In this document: positions 8,518 through 16,022 of the stretch, piece by piece
How positions within the stretch are numbered: position 1 is the first letter of the stretch
Layout of the letters: each line of letters begins with the position of its first letter
Assembly (NCBI RefSeq): GCF_001553785.1
Contig: NZ_LOJP01000001.1
Coordinates: 5,664,945 to 5,709,799 of the forward strand
DNA length: 44,855 nt
Source: Actinoplanes sp. TFC3
Lineage (GTDB): Bacteria > Actinomycetota > Actinomycetes > Mycobacteriales > Micromonosporaceae
Reading direction: 5' to 3'
Made by a program: the position numbers and the translations under genes
The notes under the pieces: model-generated
The model's database searches: none
What the model was told of the DNA's origin: nothing
Seen by the model: only the letters and a program-made list of their open reading frames with translations

Positions 8518-11067
8518 TCAGGCGGTGTTGAGGCGGCGGGGGCCGGTGTCGGGGCGGGTGCCGGCTTCACCGGTTTCGATGGAGGCGTGCAGGACCGCGT
8601 AGCCGTCCGGGCGGGCCAGCACCGGGTTCAGCGACAGCGCCCGGATGCGGGGGTGCTCGTCGGCGAGGCGGCCCACGCGCAGCAGGAGGTCGATCAAGGC
8701 GTCGCGGTCGACCGGCTCGGATCCCCGGTAGCCGTGCAACAGCGGTGCCGCGCGAGGCTCGTCAACCAGGGCGGCGGCAGCGCGGTCGGTCAGGGGCGCG
8801 GCCCGCCAGGCGCGGTCGCCGAGAAGTTCGCTGGCTACGCCGCCGAGGCCGAAGCCCACCACCGGTCCGAAGGCCGGGTCCTCGACCACGTCGACCGTGC
8901 ACGCAACGCCGGGGGCGACCATGGACTGCACCAGCACGTGGGGGCCGAACGCGCCGGCCAGCTCGGCATACGCGGTGCGGACGTCGTCCTGGTGGGCCAG
9001 GGCCAGCCGGACCGCCCCCAGGTCGATGCGGTGGCGCAGCGCTCCACCCGCCGCCTTCAACGCCACCGGGTAACCCAAGGCGTCCGCGGCGGCCACTGCT
9101 TCGACGGCCGACCTGGCTGAGGTGGAGGGTTCGACGGTGATGCCGTACGCCGCCAGCAGCTCGGTCGGCGGCCCGTCGAGATCCGCCGCGCCGGGGTCCA
9201 CGCCGGACAACACCGGCAAGGCACCCGGCGGCCGCCGCAGCCATTCGGCGTAGGTAGCCACCCGGCCCAGGGCTCGGACCGCCTCTTCGACCGACGGGTA
9301 CGACGGCACGGTCGAGGGCAACTGTCCGAGCAGGAACATCGCCACGGTCGGCTTCTCCCCCGCCAGCGCCACGCTGCTCAGCGCCGCGGCGAAGTCGGCG
9401 TCCTCGTCGGGCAACTGGCCGGGCAGGGGCGGGGCGAACACCACCACGAGCGCGTCCACCCGGTCGTCGACGGCGGCGTCGGCGAGCGCGTCGGCGAAGT
9501 CGTGCGCGCTGGCCTGGGGACTGAGGTCGTGCGGGTAGCCCTCGGCCACGGTCAGGCCGTTGGCCCGGCAGGCGGCCAGGGCCAGCCCGGACAACGCCGA
9601 GGAGTTGCCGACCACGGCAACCCGGCGGCCGGCGGGCAGCGGCTGGTGAGCGAGCAGGATGCCGACATCGAACAGCTCGGCCACGGTGTCGACGCGGATG
9701 ACCCCGGAGCGGGCGAACAGCGCGGTCACCGCCCGGGTGTCGGGGCCGGGAAGGTCACCGGCCAGGCCAGGGGGGCGGGTGGCCGAGGCGACGGCGACGA
9801 CGGGCTTGACGCGGCTCATCCGGCGGGCCAGGCGGGCGAACTTGCGGGGGTTGCCGAACGTTTCCAAGTAGAGCAGCACGGCGTCGGTGCCCGGGTCGTC
9901 CTGCCAGTACTGCAGCAGGTCGTTGCCGCTGACGTCGGCTCGGTTGCCGGCGGACACGAAGCTGGACAAGCCCAGGCCACGCCGTTCCGCTTCGGCCAGC
10001 AGCGCGACTCCGAGCGCACCGGACTGGCTGAAGAACCCGACCCGACCGGCGGTGGGCAAGCGCGGCGCGAGCGTGGCGTTCAACCGTACCGCTGGATCGG
10101 TGTTCGCCACCCCCAGGCAGTTGGGGCCGATCACGCGCAGACCCGCCGCGCGGGCCGCGTCCATCAGCGCGCGCTGAGCGAGCGTGCCCTCGCCGCCGGC
10201 TTCGGCAAAACCGGCGGACACGACGACCAGACCTCCGGCGCCCGCTGCGGCCGCGTCGGTGACAGCCTTGGCCACCCCCTCCGGCGGTACGGCGATCAGC
10301 GCGACATCCACCGCAACCCCGGCGTCCACGGCGGACCGGTAGGCCGGCAGTCCCGCCACCCGGTCGGCGCGGCGGTGCACGGGAATGATCGTGCCGGTGT
10401 ACCCGCCGTCGCGCAGGTGGCCCAGCATCGCCGCGCCGATGCCCTGGCCGCTGGCGCTGGCGCCGTAAACCGCGACCCCGCGCGGGTGCAGCAGCCGGGC
10501 GATCGAGCGGGCTTCGGTGCGCTGCTCCCGGCTCTCCTGCACCTCACGCGACTTCTCGGTGGGGGCGATCGGGAACTCCAGGTGCACCACGCCGTCGGCA
10601 TACTGGCGCTGCACCTGGTAGCCGAAGTCGCTGAAGACGCGCAGCATCCCGCTGTTCTGCGGCAGCACCTCGGCGACGAACCGGGTGATCCCGTGGCCCT
10701 GGGCGGCGTCAGCGAGATGCTCCAGCAGCACCGAACCGATGCCGCGGCCCTGATGGGCGTCCTCCACCACGAACGCCACCTCGGCCTCGGAGGAGCCGGG
10801 GCCGAGCCGCTCGTAGCGCCCGACCGCCATGATCCGGGGGCCGGACACGATGACGAACGCCTCGCGGTCATGGTGGTCGACGTTGACGAAGCGTTCCAGG
10901 TCGCGTTCCGGGATGCGCGGGTAGGGCGAGAAGTAGCGCAGGTAGCGGGTGCGGTCGCTCATCCGCGAGTGGAAGTCGACGATGGCGGCCGCGTCCTCGG
11001 GCTCGATCTGGCGCAGGTGCACGGCGCTGCCGTCGGACAGCAGCACATCGGCTTCCCGGCCGGCCAT
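8518..11067 (-). CDS. Pat-like lysine acetyltransferase: GNAT fused to NDP-forming acyl-CoA synthetase module
   Basis: Encodes 849 residues. The N-terminal GNAT domain (about 1-165) has the acetyl-CoA motif HQGRGIGSVLLEHL. It is followed by a CoA-binding Rossmann domain (from about 187, GVAVYGASASGQGIGAAML), a succinyl-CoA-synthetase-like flavodoxin region and a C-terminal ATP-grasp domain (about 630-840). This GNAT-first order is the one described for actinobacterial protein acetyltransferases such as Streptomyces lividans PatA, which control acyl-CoA synthetases by lysine acetylation. Where active ADP-forming synthetases carry the phospho-accepting His in an SHTG-type motif, this protein reads LAGDLPGPDTRAV (about 433-445) with no His. 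The synthetase part is therefore probably a ligand sensor. It starts 2 nt after the acuC stop. Confidence 0.88.
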   Translation of the reverse strand: MAGREADVLLSDGSAVHLRQIEPEDAAAIVDFHSRMSDRTRYLRYFSPYPRIPERDLERFVNVDHHDREAFVIVSGPRIMAVGRYERLGPGSSEAEVAFVVEDAHQGRGIGSVLLEHLADAAQGHGITRFVAEVLPQNSGMLRVFSDFGYQVQRQYADGVVHLEFPIAPTEKSREVQESREQRTEARSIARLLHPRGVAVYGASASGQGIGAAMLGHLRDGGYTGTIIPVHRRADRVAGLPAYRSAVDAGVAVDVALIAVPPEGVAKAVTDAAAAGAGGLVVVSAGFAEAGGEGTLAQRALMDAARAAGLRVIGPNCLGVANTDPAVRLNATLAPRLPTAGRVGFFSQSGALGVALLAEAERRGLGLSSFVSAGNRADVSGNDLLQYWQDDPGTDAVLLYLETFGNPRKFARLARRMSRVKPVVAVASATRPPGLAGDLPGPDTRAVTALFARSGVIRVDTVAELFDVGILLAHQPLPAGRRVAVVGNSSALSGLALAACRANGLTVAEGYPHDLSPQASAHDFADALADAAVDDRVDALVVVFAPPLPGQLPDEDADFAAALSSVALAGEKPTVAMFLLGQLPSTVPSYPSVEEAVRALGRVATYAEWLRRPPGALPVLSGVDPGAADLDGPPTELLAAYGITVEPSTSARSAVEAVAAADALGYPVALKAAGGALRHRIDLGAVRLALAHQDDVRTAYAELAGAFGPHVLVQSMVAPGVACTVDVVEDPAFGPVVGFGLGGVASELLGDRAWRAAPLTDRAAAALVDEPRAAPLLHGYRGSEPVDRDALIDLLLRVGRLADEHPRIRALSLNPVLARPDGYAVLHASIETGEAGTRPDTGPRRLNTA

Positions 11068-11069
11068 GA

Positions 11070-12254
11070 TCAGTCCCGGCCGTCGTGCGGGTCGAGGCCG
11101 AACAGCGGGAAGGCGGCCATGCGCGTGGCGAGGATGGCCTTGTCAACGTCGTCCGGCGTGGTGCCCGGAGCCCAGCGCTCGACCGGGGGCGCGGTGCCGT
11201 CGGTCAAGGTCTGCGGAATGTAGGTCTGCGGCCGGCGTTGCGCGGCGAGCCGGCGCCACCCGGGCGGGGTCGGGGTCGCCGGGTCCAGCGGCTCGCCGGT
11301 CGCCACCGCCAGCAGGTGCGTCCACGCCCGCGGCACGACCTCCACCAGCGCGTATCCCCCGCCGCCCAGAGCCACCCACTTACCGTCGCACAGGTCGTCG
11401 GCGAGGTCCCGCAAGGCGATGTACGCCGCGCGCTGACCGTCGACCGACAGCTTGAGATCGGCCAGCGGATCGAGCCGGTGCGAGTCGGCGCCGCACTGGG
11501 TGAACAGGATCTGCGGCTGGAACGCGCGCACCACCGACGGCACGACCGCGTGGAAGGCCCGCAGCCAGCCGGCGTCGCCGGTCGACGGGGGCAGGGCCAC
11601 GTTGACCGCCGAGCCCTCGGCCCCGGAGCCGCCGGTTTCCTCGGGGTAGCCGGTGCCCGGGAACAGCGTCAGCGGCGACTCGTGCAGGCTCACGGTCAGC
11701 ACCCGCGGGTCGTTGTAGAACGCGGCCTGCACACCGTCGCCGTGGTGCACGTCGATGTCGATGTACGCGATGCGCTCGGCACCCTGGTCGAGCAGTTGGG
11801 CGATGGCCACGGCCGGGTCGTTGTAGACGCAGAACCCGGCGGCGCGCTCGGCCATGGCGTGGTGCAGACCGCCGGAGATGTTCACCGCGCGGGTGGACGC
11901 ACCCGACCAGACGGCTTCGGCCGCGGCGATCGAGGCCCCGCAGATCCAGGCCGAGGCCTCGTGCATGTTGTCGAACACCGGGTTGTCGACGGTGTTGAGC
12001 CCCCAGCCCCGGAAGAACGGGTCGAGCGGGGCATGCCGGACCGCGTCGAGGTAGCCGGCGCTGTGGATGCGGGTCAGCGCCGCCTCGCCGGCCGGGGAGG
12101 GGCTGATCATCCGCACCCCGGGCCGGTCCAGCACGCCCAGCTCCCGGGCGAGGGCGACGGTCAGTTCCACCCGCACCGGGTTGAGCGGATGATCACCCAT
12201 GTCGTAGGCGAGCAGCGCCTCGTCCCACACCACCGCAGTCGTCGCGTCCGCCAT
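11070..12254 (-). CDS. acuC: AcuC-type class I histone-deacetylase-like protein deacetylase
   Basis: Encodes 394 residues. The Zn-dependent deacetylase fold is clear. It has ISGGLHHAM with the paired active-site His, the metal ligands in DIDVHHGDGVQAAFYNDPRV, the later QCGADSHRLDPL with its Asp, and a GGGGY segment near the C-terminus. In Bacillus, AcuC removes acetyl groups from acetyl-CoA synthetase, opposing the AcuA acetyltransferase. Here it is the first gene of a two-gene unit with the Pat-like acetyltransferase (2-nt gap), which fits a matched on/off switch on the same substrates. I chose ATG 12254; a GTG at 12263 adds three residues. Neither has a strong ribosome binding site. Confidence 0.93.
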   Translation of the reverse strand: MADATTAVVWDEALLAYDMGDHPLNPVRVELTVALARELGVLDRPGVRMISPSPAGEAALTRIHSAGYLDAVRHAPLDPFFRGWGLNTVDNPVFDNMHEASAWICGASIAAAEAVWSGASTRAVNISGGLHHAMAERAAGFCVYNDPAVAIAQLLDQGAERIAYIDIDVHHGDGVQAAFYNDPRVLTVSLHESPLTLFPGTGYPEETGGSGAEGSAVNVALPPSTGDAGWLRAFHAVVPSVVRAFQPQILFTQCGADSHRLDPLADLKLSVDGQRAAYIALRDLADDLCDGKWVALGGGGYALVEVVPRAWTHLLAVATGEPLDPATPTPPGWRRLAAQRRPQTYIPQTLTDGTAPPVERWAPGTTPDDVDKAILATRMAAFPLFGLDPHDGRD

Positions 12255-12376
12255 GGCAGCCACTCTGCCACGGACCCGCGACAGCTAGAAGCGCCACGGT
12301 GCTGACCACGCGGCGGTTCAGTTTCTGGTTCTTGGCGCCCGGTTCGTACCGCCCACGCGGATCTTGGTGCCGATTT

Positions 12377-13357
12377 TCAGCACCGGTCGGCGCGGGGGTC
12401 GGCTCCGGAGCCGCGGGAACGGGAGGCGGGCGGCGGCGGCACGGGCACCGGCGGCACGTAGACCGGCGGAGGGGTGACCGGGACGACGGTTACCGAGGCT
12501 GCGAGACCGTGGCCGGTGGTGTTGAGGGCGCGCAGCTTCATCTCGTACGAGATGGCGTTGGTGAGGTCCGTGAGGTTGACTTTGAAGTGCTGGCCGGAGG
12601 TAACCGGCGTGACCGGGCGCCACGTCTCGCCGCCGTTGACCGAGACCTCCCACTCCGTGATCGCGCTGCCGCCATCGTCGGTCGGTGCGGAGAACGAGAG
12701 GGTGGCGCTGCGGTCCCCGGCGATGGCGGTCAGCGACTCCGGGGCTGTCGGGCCACTCAGCTTGGGGATGCCGTGCTTGCCGGGGCTGGCCGCACCGGCG
12801 CCCACCGAGTTCACGGCCCGGACCCGGACCGGGTAGTTGGTGCCGTTGACCAGGTGGGAGAGCGTGCCGCTGCGGGTGCCGTTCTCCCCGGCCGTGGTGG
12901 CGAACGTCTGCCAGGTGTCACCGTCGTTGGCGGACACCTCGTAATGCGTGACCGGATCGCCGTTGGCACTGCCCGGCAGGAACGTGATCTTCAGCCGTTC
13001 GTTGCCCTCCAGCAGCGTCACCTCAGCCGGCGCGGCCGGGTTGCCGGCCAGGACCGACAACCGCCCCGCCGCCGGTGTCACTTTCAGCAGGTGACAGCCA
13101 CCGTAGGTGACGATGTACCGGTTTGCCTGGCTGTCCGTCGCGGTGCCCATCGGCTGAGCCAGCGGCGACTGCAGCGCCGGTTCGCCGGTGCCGTTGCCGG
13201 CGTAGTAGTCCAGCGAGTAGAGCGGCGGTGGCGGCGAGATACTGTCAGCCAGCGCGGGGCCTGCGAAAGCCGACCACGTCAATCCCAGCGTCAGGGCCAT
13301 GGCTGACCTCAGGGCAACTTTCCGCCTGCGCAACGCGCACCTCCACCAAGCTGGCAT
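12377..13357 (-). CDS. Secreted protein with two fibronectin type III domains
   Basis: Encodes 326 residues. The signal peptide runs from a basic start (WWRCALRRRK) through a hydrophobic core to GPALA at about residue 37. Next comes a short segment (YYAGNGTGEPALQSPLAQPM, then RYIVTYGGCHLLKVTP) resembling one blade of an NHL propeller, then two FN3 domains (about 115-200 and 205-295). The end is a proline-rich tail. FN3 modules in actinomycete exoproteins often space or anchor catalytic domains, but no catalytic domain is present. Near the stop another frame stays open with a plausible Pro-rich continuation, so the C-terminus may be shifted by an indel. The role is unknown. It lies upstream of acuC on the same strand and is divergent from ideR. 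Confidence 0.75.
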   Translation of the reverse strand: MPAWWRCALRRRKVALRSAMALTLGLTWSAFAGPALADSISPPPPLYSLDYYAGNGTGEPALQSPLAQPMGTATDSQANRYIVTYGGCHLLKVTPAAGRLSVLAGNPAAPAEVTLLEGNERLKITFLPGSANGDPVTHYEVSANDGDTWQTFATTAGENGTRSGTLSHLVNGTNYPVRVRAVNSVGAGAASPGKHGIPKLSGPTAPESLTAIAGDRSATLSFSAPTDDGGSAITEWEVSVNGGETWRPVTPVTSGQHFKVNLTDLTNAISYEMKLRALNTTGHGLAASVTVVPVTPPPVYVPPVPVPPPPASRSRGSGADPRADRC

Positions 13358-13627
13358 AACGGGCTTTTCACCCGCTAGCGAGCGTAGGAGGATCGGCCTG
13401 AGGTTTCTTCACTTTCCACCAAGTACCCCAAGATCACCCTGTTAGACCCGGTAACGACTGCCTGTACGATTGCCGCGTACTCCTTCTACGCGCAGGTCTC
13501 CGGCACTCCGCCGCGCCGGGTTGCGACGCCGATCACGTCAGATCCACGCTGTCCGGCGGGAATCGGCGGTAGATGCAGGCTCGTTTAGGCTTGACAGGCA
13601 CCGCGCAGCTTCGAAGGGTTGAGATCG

Positions 13628-14374
13628 ATGGCGATCAGGACACATAACACGGGCAGTCACACGCACTCGCACAAGCATGATCTCGTCGACACCACCGAGA
13701 TGTATCTGCGCACCATCCTCGAGCTGGAAGAGGAAGGCGTGCCACCGCTGCGGGCCCGCATCGCCGAGCGGCTGCACCAGAGCGGTCCCACGGTCAGCCA
13801 GACGGTCGCCCGGATGGAACGCGACGGGCTGCTCACCGTCGAGAACGACCGCCACCTCGTGCTCACCGAGGACGGGCGCATCTCCGCGGTCGCCGTCATG
13901 CGCAAGCACCGCCTCGCCGAGCTGCTGCTGGTCAACGTCATCGGCATGCCGTACGAGGAGGCCCACGAGGAGGCCTGCCGGTGGGAGCACGTGATGAGCG
14001 ACGACGTCGAGAAGCGCGTCTACGAGCTGCTCAACCGGCCGACGCGGTCGCCGTACGGCAATCCGATCCCCGGTCTTGAAGATCTGGGCATCCCGGCCGG
14101 AGAGCCGGTCAAGAGCAGTGCCGCTCAGGTCAGCGCGGGCGAGCGCAACCTGGCGTTCCCAGGGCTCAGCGGCAGCGTGATCGTACGCCGCATCTGCGAG
14201 AGCGTGCAGACCAACGCCGGCGTGCTGCGCCAGCTACATGCGGCCGGCATCGACCCGGGCGCAACGGTGACCGTGGCCCAGGAGCGCGACGGCGTGACCA
14301 TCGACCGCACCGGCGGCGACAAGATCCGCCTCCCCCGCGAGGTGGCCTCGCGGGTCTTCGTCGACGCCCACTGA
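13628..14374 (+). CDS. ideR: IdeR/DmdR-type iron-dependent transcriptional repressor (DtxR family)
   Basis: Encodes 248 residues. A winged helix (LVDTTEMYLRTILELEEEGV, then RIAERLHQSGPTVSQTVARM) is followed by the dimerisation/metal domain (HRLAELLLVNVIGM, with Cys and His in EEACRWEHVMSD) and a C-terminal SH3-like domain. With Fe(II) bound, the family represses iron uptake genes. Family members usually begin within a few residues of LVDTTEMY. This one has 17 extra residues from ATG 13628, five of them His (H6, H11, H13, H15, H17). The ATG has GAAGGG about 9 nt upstream, and a TTG at 13619 is also possible, so the extension seems real. Its stop is 1 bp from the stop of the convergent DUF5522 gene. 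Confidence 0.92.
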   Translation: MAIRTHNTGSHTHSHKHDLVDTTEMYLRTILELEEEGVPPLRARIAERLHQSGPTVSQTVARMERDGLLTVENDRHLVLTEDGRISAVAVMRKHRLAELLLVNVIGMPYEEAHEEACRWEHVMSDDVEKRVYELLNRPTRSPYGNPIPGLEDLGIPAGEPVKSSAAQVSAGERNLAFPGLSGSVIVRRICESVQTNAGVLRQLHAAGIDPGATVTVAQERDGVTIDRTGGDKIRLPREVASRVFVDAH

Positions 14375-14375
14375 G

Positions 14376-14600
14376 TCACTCGATATAGGGACAGTGCCGG
14401 CAGCCCCGGCCGCAACACGTGCCCCGCTTGCTGAGAAAGGCGGCGGTCAGCACGAACAGTTGCGTGTCAGGATCCAGATAGCCGGCCTCCCCCGCCTGCA
14501 CCGCGGCCCGGTGCGCGGCCAGAATCTCGGCCCGGTGCGGATGATCCAGCGCCAACCGGCTCGGGTGCGGCTCCACCGCCTGAACTCTATCGGGGACCAA
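14376..14600 (-). CDS. DUF5522 small Cys-rich protein
   Basis: Encodes 74 residues from a TTG start, or 66 from GTG 14576. The C-terminus RGTCCGRGCRHCPYIE is the signature of DUF5522, a small family with a conserved cluster of four Cys that could hold zinc or an Fe-S cluster. The middle LDPDTQLFVLTAAFL also fits. No function is known. If the TTG is used, its start lies only 2 bp from the start of the divergent hydrolase gene, so promoters and ribosome binding sites of the two genes must overlap each other's coding DNA; the GTG start leaves more room. Confidence 0.8.
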   Translation of the reverse strand: MVPDRVQAVEPHPSRLALDHPHRAEILAAHRAAVQAGEAGYLDPDTQLFVLTAAFLSKRGTCCGRGCRHCPYIE

Positions 14601-14602
14601 CC

Positions 14603-15352
14603 ATGATCAACGACCGCTTGGTCGACGCGGGCGACCTGCCGCTGGCCATCCGCGACTTCGGCGGCGACCAGCCACCCCTGCTCCTGTTGCACGCCGAGAA
14701 CGGCAACCTCGCCCAGCTGACCACGCTGGCCCGGGCCCTGCGCCCGGCCCACCGCGTCATCGCCATGGACCTGCGTGGCCATGGCCGCTCGGGCGACGGG
14801 GCGTGGAACTGGGACGCTGGCCTGGGCGACATCGCAGCGGTGACGGTGCAGATGGAGCTGCCCCAGCCACCCGCCGTCGTGGGCGTCGGGCTGGGCGGAG
14901 TGCTGGCCGTGCTGTGGGGCCAGCGGCATCCCGAAGCGCCGGGCGTGGTCAGCCTTGAATCGCCTGTTCAGACCGGCCTCGAGGCGGGACGCGCGTTCCC
15001 CACCGCCGAGCTGCCCGACGTGGTCACGCAGCAGCGCTTGGCCGCCCAAGCGGCGGGGGCCAACGAGAAGCTGTGGATCGAGGCGTTCCGCCGCAACGTG
15101 GTGAGCAAGGACGGCACGACCGAGATCCGGCCCTCCGCGCAAACGGCGGCAACGCTGCGCTCGATGCTGGCCGAGGTCGAGCTGGACCTCGCCGCCGGGC
15201 AGGCGCCCACGCTGGCGGTGCTGCGGCCGGGAAGCCCGTTCGGCGACCAGGTGGCTGCGGCGGCCAAGACCAACCCGCAGGTGCGGTTCCTGACGCTGGA
15301 AGATGCGAGCGAGGAGCTACTGGCTCGGGCGGTTGCCGACTTTTTGAGCTAG
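14603..15352 (+). CDS. Alpha/beta-hydrolase-fold protein lacking the catalytic Ser and His
   Basis: Encodes 249 residues with the alpha/beta-hydrolase order: strand and oxyanion turn LLLLHAENGN (about 26-35), MDLRGHGRSGDG (about 54-65), nucleophile elbow, cap, and a final helix EELLARAVADFL. The elbow, normally GxSxG, reads VGVGLGG (93-99), so Gly96 replaces the nucleophilic Ser. The HG of the oxyanion motif is HA, and no His occurs at the usual place before the last helix. It is therefore likely a pseudoenzyme or a protein with a different reaction. A hydrolase occupies a similar place near ideR in mycobacteria. ATG 14603 is preceded by GGGG at 14592-14595. Confidence 0.8.
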   Translation: MINDRLVDAGDLPLAIRDFGGDQPPLLLLHAENGNLAQLTTLARALRPAHRVIAMDLRGHGRSGDGAWNWDAGLGDIAAVTVQMELPQPPAVVGVGLGGVLAVLWGQRHPEAPGVVSLESPVQTGLEAGRAFPTAELPDVVTQQRLAAQAAGANEKLWIEAFRRNVVSKDGTTEIRPSAQTAATLRSMLAEVELDLAAGQAPTLAVLRPGSPFGDQVAAAAKTNPQVRFLTLEDASEELLARAVADFLS

Positions 15353-15441
15353 CCGGTATCTGCGCGTCGCCGTGCGGCCTTTCCAGAGCGAGAAGGTACG
15401 ACGTGTCAGCGGCCAACCGGATGACGCTCTACCTCACGTCC

Positions 15442-15978
15442 TTACGCGGCGGCCCCGGAGAACCTCGGCGAGCGCCCGGTCAACCCCAGCATCCGGTCGA
15501 GCAGCGGCGCATCCCCGGGCACCTCCACCGCCGGCCCGTACGCGCCCATCTGCCGGCCCAGTTCGGCCGTTTTCGCCACGTCGGAGTACAGGAACTCGAT
15601 CAGCTCGGGATCCCACTGCGGGTGCTGGCCGATCGCTGCGGCCAGATCCCAGCCATGCACGACCACCTCGGCGACCGCCATGCCGGCGATCATGGCGGCG
15701 GGCATCGGGCCGGAGGGCAGCGTCACCTCACCCTCCCAGGCCGACGGCTTGGCGTAGGCCGCGCCCACCACGGCCAGGCGGTCGAGCAGGCCGGCCGGAG
15801 GTTCGCCAGCGCCGGCTGCGGCGATCAGGAAGGCTGAGCTTTCGTGGAAGTGGGCGAGCAGGTCTCGTACCGTGAAAGCGTCGCAGGGGGTGGAAAGATC
15901 CTGCTGGGCGGGCGTTATGGCCCGGACCACGGCGGTTGTGGGCCCCAGGGCCAGCGCCATCAGTTCGTGATTGTGCAT
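15442..15978 (-). CDS. TIGR03086-family DinB-like metal-binding protein
   Basis: Encodes 178 residues. The DinB/mycothiol-dependent maleylpyruvate isomerase fold is indicated by PCDAFTVRDLLAHFHESSAF near the start and EVVVHGWDLAAAIGQ in the middle, giving the His-based divalent metal site of the family. Some relatives use mycothiol, the actinobacterial thiol, but the substrate here is unknown. I chose ATG 15978 because AGAGGG lies about 9 nt upstream; a GTG at 16002 is possible. It is convergent with the hydrolase-like gene and divergent from the secreted amidase gene. Confidence 0.85.
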   Translation of the reverse strand: MHNHELMALALGPTTAVVRAITPAQQDLSTPCDAFTVRDLLAHFHESSAFLIAAAGAGEPPAGLLDRLAVVGAAYAKPSAWEGEVTLPSGPMPAAMIAGMAVAEVVVHGWDLAAAIGQHPQWDPELIEFLYSDVAKTAELGRQMGAYGPAVEVPGDAPLLDRMLGLTGRSPRFSGAAA

Positions 15979-16022
15979 GTGCGAACACCCTCTTCGGATC
16001 ACGTATTTGCCATGATGAATGT

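Noticed and set aside
13358..13627. Iron box upstream of ideR
   Set aside because: TTTAGGCTTGACA near 13584 resembles half of the motif, but the second half is missing.
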